Assembly (NCBI GenBank): GCA_015178975.1
Contig: WHVD01000004.1
Span: 868,001-932,000, forward strand
Reading direction: 5' to 3'
Length of the DNA stretch: 64,000 nucleotides
From: Hysterangium stoloniferum
Lineage: Eukaryota; Basidiomycota; Agaricomycetes; Hysterangiales; Hysterangiaceae
The notes under the pieces were generated by a model. The model saw only the letters and a program-made list of their open reading frames with translations, ran no database searches and had not been told where the DNA came from. Below, piece after piece: positions 34,131-45,701 of this stretch (positions are counted from its first letter, which is position 1; each line of letters begins with the position of its first letter). Made by a program: the position numbers and the translations under genes.

Positions 34131-34967
34131 GCAGGGTATAAAATAAAGGCTCATTTCAGACGCTTAAAGACACAAATCATTTTTTGGAAATTTGCTCGTA
34201 GTGAGGAATGAACGTGCGGAGACTGAAGAACAATAGGGCCATGGGAAAATGCCGCACAGGGTGTCGTGACTGCTGCGACTGCCGCAAACACCTCAAAATG
34301 CCCTCAAAAACACATTTGACTAGCATAAATAGATATAAATTTCCATCTATACATCAATATGTGTACTGGGGGACTGTTAATTTACTTTAAGACTTAGTTT
34401 TAATGTTTAAAATAGTGTATTAGGCCCTTTTTTAATAGCATATATCATTTAACATGATATTTTGAGTATTACCTTTCAAAATATGACTCTGTTTTAGTTT
34501 GAAACCAAAATGTGTGTTCGCGGCAATTGCCCACTTTTCACGGCACCCCTCGCAGCACATTGCTGTGTCGGAGTTTGAAATTTTTTGAGCCTCTGGCAGT
34601 CAACTTCTGCAATTCCTACCCAAATCACATTATATTCCTGGTTGAGACTCTGATTAGCCTTTTTATTAATCCATTGCTATTTGTGATTTTTTTCATTCCA
34701 CTTACTCTACACTTCTGTAAGAATTTGTTGCTTTGGAGCACTAGTATCTGTGAAAATCTAAGATGGACAGGTCTTAAATATATATAATGGTAAATCAGGT
34801 TTTTGTTAGAGGATATATGTATATATGTAAAGGACTCAGGTGTAAATCCAAAAAGCCCAAATACAAAATACAACTAGGATAAGGAATGGGCAGAATAATG
34901 TCAGTCCAAGCCCATGATGATTCCTTTGCTTTAGACAATATGTATATAGGCAGTCTACTTGGTGATG
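34131..34967. other. Upstream region of NLR-like gene
   Basis: A candidate acceptor CCTGCAG at about 34123-34129 precedes the first recognisable exon. An upstream first exon should lie in 34130-34300 on the minus strand. ATG codons at about 34179 and 34242 are candidates, but neither joins cleanly. Nothing else is recognised; 34390-34960 is AT-rich. Confidence 0.4.
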
Positions 34968-35714
34968 TGTTAAGAACACAAAACTGACTAATGTCAGTAG
35001 GCTGACAGGGACCAATCAGGACTTGGCTTCAGCTTATGTGCTGCACCCTCGCACGTTACCGTCAGGTGTCCTTAAATTTTGGGCAGGTGAAAACTAGTCC
35101 TATCGAATTCCTCACAGTGAGTTACCGATTGGAAACTGAAGGATAAGTCAAGTGTTCAGGCTGAGGGGTCAGAGACCGAAGGTGGGTGAGCGCACACAGA
35201 GGCGGGGAGTGGGGTACTTAGAGTAAGGCTTATAAGAGATGTATGTGGGTGTTCTGAGTCGATATTCTGATTGCCTAGTAACTACAACTACAGTGGATTT
35301 ATATACAAGTTATTGGCATCTAGAAACTACTAACTAAGGGAAGAGCAGAAAACTACTATTGACAAATAAGCTTGACTAGAAACCGGAAGGTTACGATACA
35401 TTCACAGGCCATGATAAACTGAGAGCAGATTTACAAGAAAATGAAATAGTCCAAGGGTTACAGGTATATACAGCATAGGTGAAACATGGAGTAGAGCGGA
35501 TCAACATAAGTAAAAAGGGGACGTATGTATCAAAGTATAACCAGATAGCATGAGTATAATCTGACAGGGGCATAAACGGGGTTTGATCGCCATGAGGGTA
35601 CATGACAATGTCAGGTGGCCAATGGTTTCTGATACGAGGACTTGATTAATAACTAGAAATGTCATATCCTTGGGGACCGTCAGTTTGTGACAGGGTTGTG
35701 ACATGGTCGTAACA
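34968..35714 (+). mobile_element. Solo LTR, family A, target duplication TGATG
   Basis: 747 bp from TGTTAAGAAC to GTCGTAACA, flanked by TGATG (34963-34967, 35715-35719). Compared with 53424-54164 it has lost several CpGs (GACCGATCGG there, GACCAATCAGG here), so it is an older insertion. Confidence 0.9.
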
Positions 35715-35848
35715 TGATGTTGCACTAGATATATAACAAAGATTGAATATTGCTATTAAATCAGCTGAGTTTGGTCAAAAAGAGAGGTTGGATGATGTTG
35801 ATCATAAGTCTACAATGATATTGCTGCCTTGTACAGCTTTTGTATGTA

Positions 35849-37448
35849 CAGTGGCTTCCAAAACTGTCCCAATGTTTTCGTAATTCTCAATAAATGCTTT
35901 ATAACCCACCAAATAAATTTTCTAAAATAGTGAAATTATTCTCACATATACCTTAGCATACTAGCTTTGATATACCAAAATATTATATAATGTATATGGA
36001 TATTGGTGTCACAGTGAATATTTAAAAATGACAAATCATTGGGACAGTTTTGCAACCACCCTTTTTGAATCAGATATCTTGTTATTCTAGTACTTTTTAT
36101 GGCCTCCCTTAGGCTTTATTACAGCATCAAGTCTTCTGGGCATATTTTCAATCAGTTTCTGACACTTCTGAGGCTCAATATTTGCCCACTCCACTTCCAC
36201 CCTCTCCTATAACCCCTAAACTCCCTTTAATGGTGAAGGATATTTCTGGAGCTGTTTCTTCAGGTGGAATCAAAGATGTTCTATGGGATTCAGTTCAGGA
36301 GACTGCTGTTCAGTCTAACACCTGAATATGATTTTCAAAAAACCATTTTTGTGCCATCTTGGATATGTGTTTAGGTTATTATCCTGCTGGAAAATGGCCT
36401 GATCTGCTGGAATATCCAAATCTTCAATGCTCTGGGACAAATGCTGAGCCAGGATCTCCACATATTGTGCAGAATCCATCCTTCCTTCAATCTCTGCAAG
36501 CATTCCCACTCCATTCCAACCCATACAGCCCTACACCATGATATCTCTACCTCCATACTTGACTGTAAATTGGGTGGTCCTATCAGAAAGTGGTTCTCCA
36601 GCTTTCTTCAACACATATTGATGTCCATCTGACCTAATATTATTGATATTGGTCTCATCAGACCACAAGACCCTTTTCTGATCATCCACAGTCTAGTTTT
36701 GGTACTTGAGGGCAAAGCTTAACCTGGCCTTTCTATGTTGAGCCTTGAGCAAAGGTCTTTTTGCATTGACTACAGCTTTGAAACCATGCTGTTTCAAGGT
36801 CCTTCTGACTATTTTGGGTGTGACATGATATTTATTGATGGAATTAATGTAGTGTGTGGCCTGGATAGCATTATCTAGTTTGCCAGAGGTGATTTGATAT
36901 ATGATCCTCCTTTGGTCAGTAGGAGAAAGCTTGGATGGACATCCTCCTTTCAGGTTTTCTTTGTCTATCTCTATCTCCTGAGCAATTCTACTGATAGTAG
37001 ATTTGCTAAGACCTGTTGTAGAGGCTACATTCCTATTGGAGAGTCCATTTTGTAGGAGGGAGATGGCTTGTTCTCTTTTGAGAGGGGAAATAGCTTTCAT
37101 GATAAGAATGATAGTTAAAATGTGACGTTTCATGTCACATATTAATTAGAACATCAAATAGATGTCACGTGAAATTTCTTGTAATTTTTCTGGCCCTCTA
37201 GAATATAATATGATATAATGAAATGTGTGAAAAGAGAGGGTTGCAAAACTGTCCCAATGATTGGTCATTTTTAAATATTCACTTTGACACCAATATCCAT
37301 CTATATTATGTAATATTTGGGTATATAAAAGCTAGTATGCTAAGGTATATGTGAGAATAATTTCACACTATTGTAAAGAATTTATTTGGTAGGTTATAAA
37401 GCATTTATTGAGAATTACCAAAACATTGGGACAGTTTTGGAAAGGCTG
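35849..37448 (-). mobile_element. Tc1/mariner transposon, 1600 bp, TA flanks
   Basis: The outer ends are CAGTGGCTTCCAAAACTG and the inverted CAGCCTTTCCAAAACTG, each preceded by TA (35847-35848, 37449-37450). The inverted repeats are about 205-215 bp long. Each holds two copies of AAAACTGTCCCAATG, one outward and one inward, the IR/DR layout known in some Tc1 families. The transposase between them is broken. Confidence 0.9.
36060..37133 (-). pseudogene. Tc1-type transposase, disrupted
   Basis: The first frame (37133-36693) holds a helix-turn-helix: LKREQAISLLQNGLSNRNVA, STTGLSKSTISRIAQE and GRPSKL-like GCPSKLSPTDQRRI. It stops at KYQN. In the same frame after the TAG come VLWSDETNIN (first catalytic Asp) and GGRDIMV; after another TAG, GWNGVGMLAEI, then IFQQDN (second Asp). 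A shifted frame reads ELNPIEHL (third acidic residue of the DD34E/D type). At least three stops or shifts disable it; intact relatives are about 340 residues. It would cut and paste the element at TA. Confidence 0.85.
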
Positions 37449-37742
37449 TATCTAGTCAGTGATTGGACTATACACATATATGATGGAGGCTGGATATGGT
37501 CAGGATGTTGGAAGTGAGATCAACTGAGAATATAATATACTATAGGGACTTTAAGTCCCTAAGTCAAGTACTAAACCAAGGAGCAAAGACTGTGAATTGG
37601 TGGGGGGTGGGTACAGTTATCCCAGAAAGTCTGAAAGTACATGACTGGTCAGAGAGTTGGAAACCCAGGAGTTCTGAAAATACATTGGTGTCAAGTTTCA
37701 TAGTTTAGCTTAGTATATTGAGGAGATAGGTTGTATCTAAGT

Positions 37743-38056
37743 GTTATGACCAGAAAACCTGCCAGAATCCAAATCGTGACAGGTCATTGACTATAACGGG
37801 AATGGAGCTCAGTTAGAGGGATGATGGGTTTTCCAAGCAGGGTCCAGTGACTGATGCGTGGGACAGAGTCGGACATAGACAGGGATGGAGTCTGGTGGGT
37901 ATTCCGGTGACTGATACATGAAGTAATGAAGTCGAATGTGGACAAGTCTGATGTACGGAGTCTGGCAGGAATTCCAGTAAACTGACAATTGGTGTGTATA
38001 GGGTGCAGGTGTGTATAAGTTAGTGCCCAGAGTCCGGCAAGAATTCCAGTCATAAC
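37743..38056. repeat. Family C LTR fragments facing each other
   Basis: The block starts TGTTATGACCAGAAAACC and ends with the inverted TGTTATGACTGGAATTC. Inside are TGACAGGTCATTGAC and GAGCTCAGTTAGAGGG, as in 29440-29500. It is probably a rearranged piece of one or two family C LTRs. Confidence 0.5.
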
Positions 38057-38987
38057 AAGAATTATCCTTGTCATTAATGTGACTTACCTTAGTTGCACAA
38101 TCCAAATGAAAACTATTCATTCTCTTTTCCATATTCTATTCTACCTTTACTCACAAATAAGAAATTAATAGACTACTGACACACCCAGCCATTTTATATA
38201 TCATAATTGCTGTCTTTAAGTTGCTGCTAAGTACTTAAGGATTCTCAACAAAAGTGATACATCACAAGTTGGGGTGGGAGTGATCAAGTCTATCAAGTGA
38301 GAACTGTGCATCCATAACCCTAGTTTGTTGTAGCCTAGTACCTGTTAGGTATTGTTTTCAGACCTCCTACATGTGCTCTCCATTGTAACTCACTTGTGTC
38401 TTGCTCCCAAGTTGGCCACATGTTGTGCATCAGTGTCTTGTCTCCACCTCATGTATTACCTTTCACCAACCATCTTCACTTCTTGGATACCCATTTTTAC
38501 ACCTTTCCCTGTTCCCATTTCAGGTTTCGGTTTCCTTTGTTCCTTTCATGATTCCTTTTGCTCTATCTATGATTCTTTATTCCACTTGTGACTTGTTTGC
38601 TCAAGTTTAGTATTTCACCTTGCTCTGTATTAGTACAAAGATATGTCCTGTACATATATCACTTCTCTTCAGTTTGAATATTGACTTAGAATCCCCCCTA
38701 CAGTACTTCTCTCAAATACATAGTGTGGGTGGCTCATAAAGTACAAGATTTACTGGGAAATCTTTAGGTACTAGTCTGAGGACTTTCCAGGAAATACTCT
38801 GGGAGCTTTCAGAATATTGCCAGGTACAGGAAGGACTTGCCTTCACCATATGCTATACCCTTGCACAAATGTTTGTTTGTCCTTATTTCAAGTTGGCAAA
38901 TACTTAGCACATTTCTGGAGCTGAGAACAAGTGTGAGGGTGAATCTGAGGGACAGACAGTGTTAAGACTCAAACTAGAGTGAAAGTA
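38057..38987. other. Unassigned sequence left of chromovirus
   Basis: No gene recognised. Near 38830 a decayed form of the shared LTR motif (GGACTTGCCTTCACC) suggests eroded LTR B or C sequence from about 38640 to 38960. Confidence 0.4.
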
Positions 38988-39390
38988 TGTAATCCTGGTG
39001 GTCTTACGACAGAAACATACGTCACACCAACACTGACCGCTCACCTATTGTCTCCCCGATCATCCCTCTTCTGGTGGCCACACCATCCCGCTCGCCTATT
39101 GTCGCCGACATTGTTCCCCTTTTTTTCATCTCACTGCCCTGATCGCAATTATTAATTTCCTGTCTCCGCAATCACTTCCCCCTCGAACAACATTTTCCTT
39201 GTGCCTTGATGCCTTTGTTCTCCGACTGTTCCGCCGGAAGAAGTCCTTTTAAGAGAGAATCTTTTAGTAGCTACTCTCATAGAAAAGAACTCACCTATCA
39301 CTTACTGTCTTACTGTATATCGTTACGATTTGCAATCAGATAGCATTGTCCTGTCTGTTGCTAAGTGAGGCTGATACCTACAGCCTTACA
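38988..39390 (+). repeat. 5' LTR of chromovirus
   Basis: It differs from the 3' LTR at five positions by my reading (for example TTTCATCTC versus TTTCGTCTC, and ATCTTTTAG versus ATCTGTTAG): four transitions and one transversion, about 1.2 percent. No tRNA primer site was recognised in the bases after it (CTTTTTTTTTGACATCG). Confidence 0.95.
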
Positions 39391-39472
39391 CTTTTTTTTT
39401 GACATCGACAAAGCTTTGACCACCGTGTCTCACTTACCGTCAACATCTACACCACCGCTCACTCGCTCGGAA

Positions 39473-41960
39473 ATGAGACGGAGACACCAACTCGGATTAC
39501 CCTCTCTTCTCATCAATCCCTTCACAAATGATACACCAACCTCACCCACCTTACCCACTGAACCTGATTCATCAGAAACCGAGACCGATACTGACACTGA
39601 ACCCTTCAGGCTACAACCATACGTGTCACACCACAACCTACCATCATCACGACAATCCAAGAAAATAAAAATGCCACAAGTAGACGACTCACAACCTATC
39701 GCTGAAGTTAGGATCAGCAAGCTGAAGGAATGCCCCATGTTAACCGCTGGTCGATACACGCCACTGGTTCACCAAGGCTGGTCTGTTGCCTGCCGGCGAT
39801 ACATGAAATTTGGAGAAAGAAAGCCTGAAGAGGTCGTTAGTTATGTAGCCGACGCAATGATGGAGCCACGACTTATGGCCTGGTACCAGGGAGATCAAAA
39901 ACGTATTGATGGTCTCACTCTAGATCAGTATCTAGAAGAACTGGCTTCCATCACGCTCGAAAAGAACTGGGCTCACCTTATCAGGGAGAAGATCCTCACA
40001 ACCCCTCAAGGCAACCGCAGATTCATAGATTGGAAGATCGAGATGGAGAACCTTAATGCAATCTTAACCACCTCGGCCAAATCTTTCGCACTATCAACAG
40101 CCACCTTAAAAACACAACTCGAAGCAAACCTTGACAAAGTGCTCAAGCGCAACCTCTTCATCGAGCCGATCATCTCTACAGAACTTGCTGCATGGACCCA
40201 TGAGGTAAAAGAACGCGATGAACGCATTCGTGAACAACAAGAGATTGTCCAAGAACAGATTCTAGCAAATAATGCAGCCCGTGCCCTGTGCCGCAATGAA
40301 AGAAAGGATTTAGCCTCCAGATTATCAGATCCTCCTTTGAACTCCATGTCCACCACCAAAATTGCCAGCATAAAACTCCCCAGGCTAACGGATGATGAAC
40401 GAAAACTCCTGCAAGATCATGGCGGATGCACCCGCTGCTGCAATTTCTACACAGGACACCGTTCGGACACTTGCCCAATGAAAACCACCAACTCATGGCC
40501 TGATGCTGCCACATACAAACCACTCACAATGTCAATGGCCCGAGCTGCTGCCCCTCGGACCACTGCCGGTCTTGCCCTGGCGAAAATTGAGGAATGCATG
40601 GATGAAGATACGGATACGTATGTCATTTCCTCCCCCAAATCACAAACTCCTTTCACAGTCCCTCATCTCTACGCACCTGTAGAGCTTACAGGACCCCTCA
40701 TTTCCGACTTCCCTCTTCCGATAAAAGCATTACTTGACATCGGCTGCCCTTCCACAGTGATTAGCGATGCCCTGGTTTTGCAACTTGGCCTACGTCGATT
40801 TCCCCTCCCAGCTGTGGAGGACAACCTTTCATCACTAACGGAAACACCTTTGAGTTGCAAGGAATTTGTGAAATTAAAAATCGGGTCAGGAAAGGGAACA
40901 TGGCAATCAGGGGTTTTTAAGGCAAAAGTGAACGTTGGTTTACCTGTACCACTTATCTTGGGAATGCCATTTCTTTCATCCCACCATATTGTGATCGATA
41001 CCACCAAGCATACTGCGTGCGATAAGAGGGTCAATTATGACCTCATCAATCCAAGAAGGCGGAAACAAGGCATGACCACAATTACACCTAAATCAATGGC
41101 CACACAACAACCCTCACCAACACCACCAAGCCAAGCAGTATCTGAACCACCACTGGCAGGATACTTACGACCAATCCCAATCATGGCGGCAGTACGTGAA
41201 CGCATTGAGGCCCTCACATTCAAAGAAAAATTAGCCAAAAAGGATCTCGAGTTTAAAAAGACCTTTGCTGACTGTTTTCCACTGCGCTTGCCAGACACAG
41301 CTGCCCTGCCTACACACATATACCACCGTATCCGTCTCAAAGATCCCTCAAAGGTTACAGTTGGACGGGGATACTCTGCTCCAAAAGAATTCCACGACTC
41401 CTGGAAAATTCTCCTCGAAGAGCATTTGGCAGCTGGACGCATAAGACCATCTTCCTCGGAATATGTATCACCTGCTTTCTGTGTCCCTAAATATCGGAAT
41501 GGGGTGCCTGTGTTTGATATCCCACCACGATGGGTAAATGATTACCGTGAACTAAATAAAAATACCATACGTGATAATTATCCCCTACCCCGTGTTGACG
41601 ACATCCTTTCTGACTGTGGACGAGGTGTCATATTTGGGAAAATCGATATGACCAACTCCTTTTTTCAGACCAGAGTACATCGTGAGGACATACATTTGAC
41701 AGCTGTGCGCACACCTTGGGGCCTTTACGAGTGGACCGTCATGCCAATGGGGGGTTGCAATGGGCCATCTACACACCAACGACGGATGACAGATGCATTA
41801 CGACACCTCCTGGGGAAGATATGCCACGTTTACCTTGATGATATTATCATTTGGTCGAAAACCCTGGAGGAACATGAAAAGAATGTGGCTACCATCCTGC
41901 AGGCACTCCACATTGCCCAGCTATATTGTAATCCTGACAAATCCACGCTATTTGCCAGAC
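39473..41960 (+). CDS. Chromovirus Gag, protease and N-terminal RT (first frame, broken)
   Basis: An open frame runs from inside the 5' LTR (first triplet GTG at 39365) to 42061, but the first likely start is the ATG at 39473. Gag spans about 39473-40500 with a helical capsid-like region and a C-terminal coiled segment. Its zinc knuckle CTRCCNFYTGHRSDTC is C-x2-C-x6-H-x4-C, two residues longer than the usual knuckle. Protease follows near 40730 (ALLDIGCPSTVIS, with DIG where DSG or DTG is usual) and ILGMPFLSSHHIVID. RT has WVNDYRELNKNTIRDNYPLP, GKIDMTNSFFQT, MPMGGCNGPSTHQRRM and the active site YLDD (41830). After LFA (about 41955) the correct RT sequence moves to another frame, so residues beyond that in this frame are out-of-frame. 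Gag would package RNA; protease would mature the polyprotein; RT copies it. Confidence 0.9.
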
Positions 41961-43995
41961 ATTTCCTTCCTTGGACACCACATCTCTGCCACAGGCATTC
42001 GTCCAGATGCCCGCAAAACCGAGCGCATCATCAATTGGCCTCAGCCAACGACAGCAACTAACATCAGGGGTTTTTTGGGACTCACCCGATATGTTTCGGC
42101 ATTCCTCCCTGCCCTTGCAGAACACACCAGTGTACTCACCCCCCTGACTACGAAGGATTGTGATCAACACTTCCCCACCTGGACCACTGAACATCAATAC
42201 GCCTTTGACGCCATTAAACAATTGGTCACGGGTGCAGATTGTCTCACAGTCATCGACTATCATGATACCACCAGTCAAATTTTCCTGACCACAGATGCCA
42301 GTGACAGACGTACTGGGGCAGTCCTCAGTTTCGGGAAGGACTGGACGACAGCCCGGCCAGTTGCCTATGATTCTTATCAACTTAACCCTGCTGAGCGGAA
42401 CTACCCTGTCCATGAAAAGGAACTGTTAGCCATCATCAAGGCACTAAAAAAGTGGCGCACCAGCCTATTAGGATGCCATTTCAATATCTACACTGATCAC
42501 CGGACACTAGAATATTTTCAATCACAGAAAGACATGTCCCGCCGGCAAATGCGCTGGTCCATGTACCTTGCGGACTTTGATTTTTATATCATCTATATTC
42601 GTGGTGAAGATAATACAGTTGCTGATGCGTTATCTAGGATGCCGGATTGCAACCCTGATGCCAGACACGCTGCCTGCGCCTTGGCGTATACCCGTTCACC
42701 GCCCAAACAACTTGCAGGGGGAATCCTAAGGATCACAGCGGACCCATCACTCCTAGATCAGATCCGCCAAGGCTACCTGGATGATGACTTTTGTAAGCAA
42801 CTTGAAGACGGCATTGCAGCAGGAAGTATTGATGGGGCTAGGAAGGAGTCAGGGCTCCTGTACGTCGGGCATCGCCTTGTGATCCCACGAGATATCACCA
42901 TTCGAGAGATGCTTTCCCACCTAGCACATGACACTCTTGGCCATTTTGGCTTTGACAAGAGTTATGAATCTCTGCGCCATGCCTATTACTGGCCAAACAT
43001 GAGGCGAGACCTGCAGGCAGCGTATATACCTTCTTGCACAGAATGTCAATGAAATAAAGACCCCACTAGCCGGCCCCGTGGTCCTCTGCACCCCCTCCCT
43101 ATTCCTGATGGCCGTTTTGACACCGTCGCCATTGATTTCGTTGGCCCACTTCCTGAAGAAAACGGCAAAGATACAGTCATGACCATGACTGATACACTGG
43201 GTGCCAATATTCGGTTGGCTGCAATACATTCTTCTTACACTGCCGCACAGGTTGCCGTGGTGCTGTTTGATGAGTGGTACTGTGAAAATGGATTAATGCT
43301 CAACCTAGTCTCAGATCGGGACCCCCTTTTTACATCAGAACTCTGGCACGCCTTGCACAAGCTCTCAGGGGTAAAGCTGAAGATGTCCACCGCCTACCAC
43401 CCACAAAGTGATGGCACCAGTGAGCGCACAAATAAAACCTTAAACCAGGCTATCCGCTACCATGTTGATATTAACCAGAAAGGATGGTCAGCACAGCTGC
43501 CCCATGTGCAGTTCGCTGTCATGAACACTGTGAATACATCCACGGGTTTCTCCCCCTTCCAGTTAAAGACAGGTCGCTCCCCCCGGGTCATTCCCCCCCT
43601 GCTCCCCTTACCCGCTGATGCCACCCCTGCTGAAGCCGCTGCAAACGATATCCTGCGTCGCCTGGAATTCGACGTTCAGGAGGCACGGGACAACCTCACT
43701 GCTGCCAAGGTCCGACAGGCCTATCATGCTAATGAGAGCCGGGCAGCAGAAATACCATACAAAGTAGGCGACTTAGTGATGTTGTCCACTACTCACCGCC
43801 GCCGTAACTACAAACGGAAGGGCAAACAGCGCGCCGCAAAATTTATGCCCCGCTTTGATGGGCCTTATGAGGTTACTCACGCCTTTCCCGAAAAATCTGT
43901 TTATACACTGCGACTACCTAACAGCCCCACGTCCTACCCGGGTTTCCACTCGAGTCTCCTCAAGCCATTTATCCCCAACGACCCTACCCTTTCCC
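41955..43995 (+). pseudogene. Chromovirus RT C-terminus, RNase H and integrase (second frame)
   Basis: The frame enters with DISFLGHHIS (about 41960). RNase H follows with TTDASDRRTGAVLS, NYPVHEKELLAIIKALKKW and IYTDHRTLEYF. The integrase zinc finger is HDTLGHFGF ... SCTECQ. A TGA at 43050-43052 interrupts the frame right after CQ; the same frame then continues with TVAIDFVGPLPEENG (first Asp), LVSDRDPLFTSELW (second Asp), and MSTAYHPQSDGTSERTNK (catalytic Glu). So the D,D,E triad is present. The stop is likely a CGA changed to TGA, a CpG transition. It then runs to PFIPNDPTL, where a second frameshift moves to the chromodomain frame. Confidence 0.9.
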
Positions 43996-44218
43996 CAACC
44001 GGGAGCTCATCCGCCCAGGCATTGTGGTCACAGAGGACGGCTCTGAGGAGACACTCATCGACAAAATTGTGGATGCACGGCGCCGTGGCCGCGGCACCCA
44101 ATACTTAGTACGTTGGGTGGGTTACGGAAAGGACCATGACGAATGGTTACCCCGCAGGGCTCTCGAAGATACAGAAGCACTGGACGTGTGGGAAAACGAG
44201 AATGGACCGGATGTTTGA
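43991..44218 (+). CDS. Chromodomain at integrase C-terminus (third frame)
   Basis: This frame reads LIDKIVDARRRGRGTQYLVRW and continues VGYGKDHDEWLPRRALED. These are the conserved chromodomain features: an aromatic (Y) in the strand, W in VRW, the GY...EW segment and a final helix. In chromoviruses this domain directs integration to marked heterochromatin. It is out of frame with the integrase by one base at about 43990 (in ACCCTTTCCCC). The stop TGA is at 44216-44218, just before the polypurine tract. Confidence 0.85.
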   Translation, partial: FPNRELIRPGIVVTEDGSEETLIDKIVDARRRGRGTQYLVRWVGYGKDHDEWLPRRALEDTEALDVWENENGPDV

Positions 44219-44233
44219 TACCAGCTTATTTTC

Positions 44234-44247
44234 AGAGGGGGGAGGGG
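44234..44247 (+). other. Polypurine tract of chromovirus
   Basis: Fourteen purines (AGAGGGGGGAGGGG) touch the first base of the 3' LTR; this primes plus-strand synthesis in LTR elements. Confidence 0.9.
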
Positions 44248-44650
44248 TGTAATCCTGGTGGTCTTACGACAGAAACATACGTCACACCAACACTGACCGC
44301 TCACCTATTGTCTCCCCGATCATCCCTCTTCTGGTGGCCACACCATCCCGCTCGCCTATTGTCGCCGACATTGTTCCCCTTTTTTTCGTCTCACTGCCCT
44401 GATCGCAATTATTAATTTCCTGTCTCCGCGATCACTTCCCCCTCGAACAACATTTTCCTTGTGCCTTGGTGCCTTTGTTCTCCGACTGTTCCACCGGAAG
44501 AAGTCCTTTTAAGAGAGAATCTGTTAGTAGCTACTCTCATAGAAAAGAACTCACCTATCACTTACTGTCTTACTGTATATCGTTACGATTTGCAATCAGA
44601 TAGCATTGTCCTGTCTGTTGCTAAGTGAGGCTGATACCTACAGCCTTACA
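44248..44650 (+). repeat. 3' LTR of chromovirus
   Basis: 403 bp, the same length as the 5' LTR and followed by the AAGTA duplication. Confidence 0.95.
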
Positions 44651-44819
44651 AAGTACATCTCTATGGGTGAATATAGCCTTCTGTTAATTGCAGTAGAGGA
44701 GGACAAAATAAAACATAATCAGAACCATTTTCCAAAACTAGAATATCATAAAAACATTTTAATGTTATTTGTAGTTATTAAAATAACTCAAGTTTGACTT
44801 TTATAGTTGGGAAAATGGG

Positions 44820-45600
44820 ATTTGGTGTGGTCATTACCACATGAAGCTGACAGGATCTTGGATTACTTTCATTATCCATCATCTCCAAGTTTGATACCCT
44901 TCTGAAACCTCACCTTCCATTCTTTAACAAGCTGATGAAGATACCAAAACAAGTTAGAAGAGCTGCTTTGGATTACCTGTACACTGGGAAGACTATGTCT
45001 GAGTTAAAGGCTGAATCCACCTACCTTAAAAACCATGTCATACTGTATTGTTTTCTGGAAATCTCTCTTCAATACAAATTGCCATTATACAGTATTGGCT
45101 GCATATGAACCTAGACTCTGGTGCAAGGAACAAGGATAAATGGATCCAATGAGCCTATGTGATGACTCTTCTTATCCTGAAACAGTCCTACACCCAATTA
45201 TCCCCTGATGGCCCACCTTTTGAGGATCTTCCCAAACATACACAACTATTTCAAGACCGATTAAAGCACTCATGGCATATACATTATAGCCAGGTACCAC
45301 CATTCCCTGCCATAGATGTTGACAAAAAAGCCATTGGATTACTTGAAAATGAAATGTTTGAGACTTCAAAAGCAGCAGGGCCTGCTAGCTTTCAACAATG
45401 GGGATTGAATGTAGGTAATCATCAGAATAAATAGAGTCCATATCCATTTATTCCCTACTCTTGGAATGAATGTGATATTCCTGAACCAGAGGAGACTGAA
45501 TATCAGGTATTTTAGTATCAATTTCAAAATATAATATAGATTAATGCTCATACTTTCATGTAGCATGGGCCAGAATTTAGTGAAGGCAGTGAAGCAGACA
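44820..45600 (+). pseudogene. Unrecognised repeated coding-like sequence (copy 1)
   Basis: Frames read FDTLLKPHLPFFNKLMKIP and RRAALDYLYTGKTMSELKAE (44895-45020), then SYTQLSPDGPPFEDLPKHTQ and IDVDKKAIGLLENEMFETSK (45180-45370). The second part has a diverged copy at 46985-47240, so it is a repeated sequence, probably from a transposon or an expanded gene family. I do not recognise the family. Frame changes between blocks suggest decay or introns. A GTAGGTAATC donor-like site occurs after the LNVG codons at 45411. Confidence 0.45.
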
Positions 45601-45701
45601 CTCAAGAGCCCTACATTTTCCCTCTAAATAGACCAAAACCCCAACCAGCTCAGAAGTGCAAAGGAGAGGGACTGTGTGAGGAAGCTTTATTTGAGAAGCA
45701 G

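Larger units (their letters stand above)
38988..44650 (+). mobile_element. Ty3/gypsy chromovirus, near full length, target duplication AAGTA
   Basis: Two 403-bp LTRs (38988-39390, 44248-44650) both start TGTAATCCTGG and end CAGCCTTACA. AAGTA lies on both sides (38983-38987, 44651-44655). A polypurine tract AGAGGGGGGAGGGG (44234-44247) abuts the 3' LTR. The coding order is gag, protease, RT, RNase H, integrase, chromodomain. Total length is 5663 bp. It is the youngest large element in the window. Confidence 0.95.

Noticed and set aside
40006-40523. Long minus-strand frames across the chromovirus gag
   Set aside because: They are antisense shadows of the plus-strand Gag-Pol frame with no similarity to known proteins.
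41955-42061. Programmed ribosomal frameshift in the chromovirus RT
   Set aside because: The shift lies inside a conserved RT block rather than between gag and pol, and no slippery heptamer with a pseudoknot is apparent. A simple indel is more likely.
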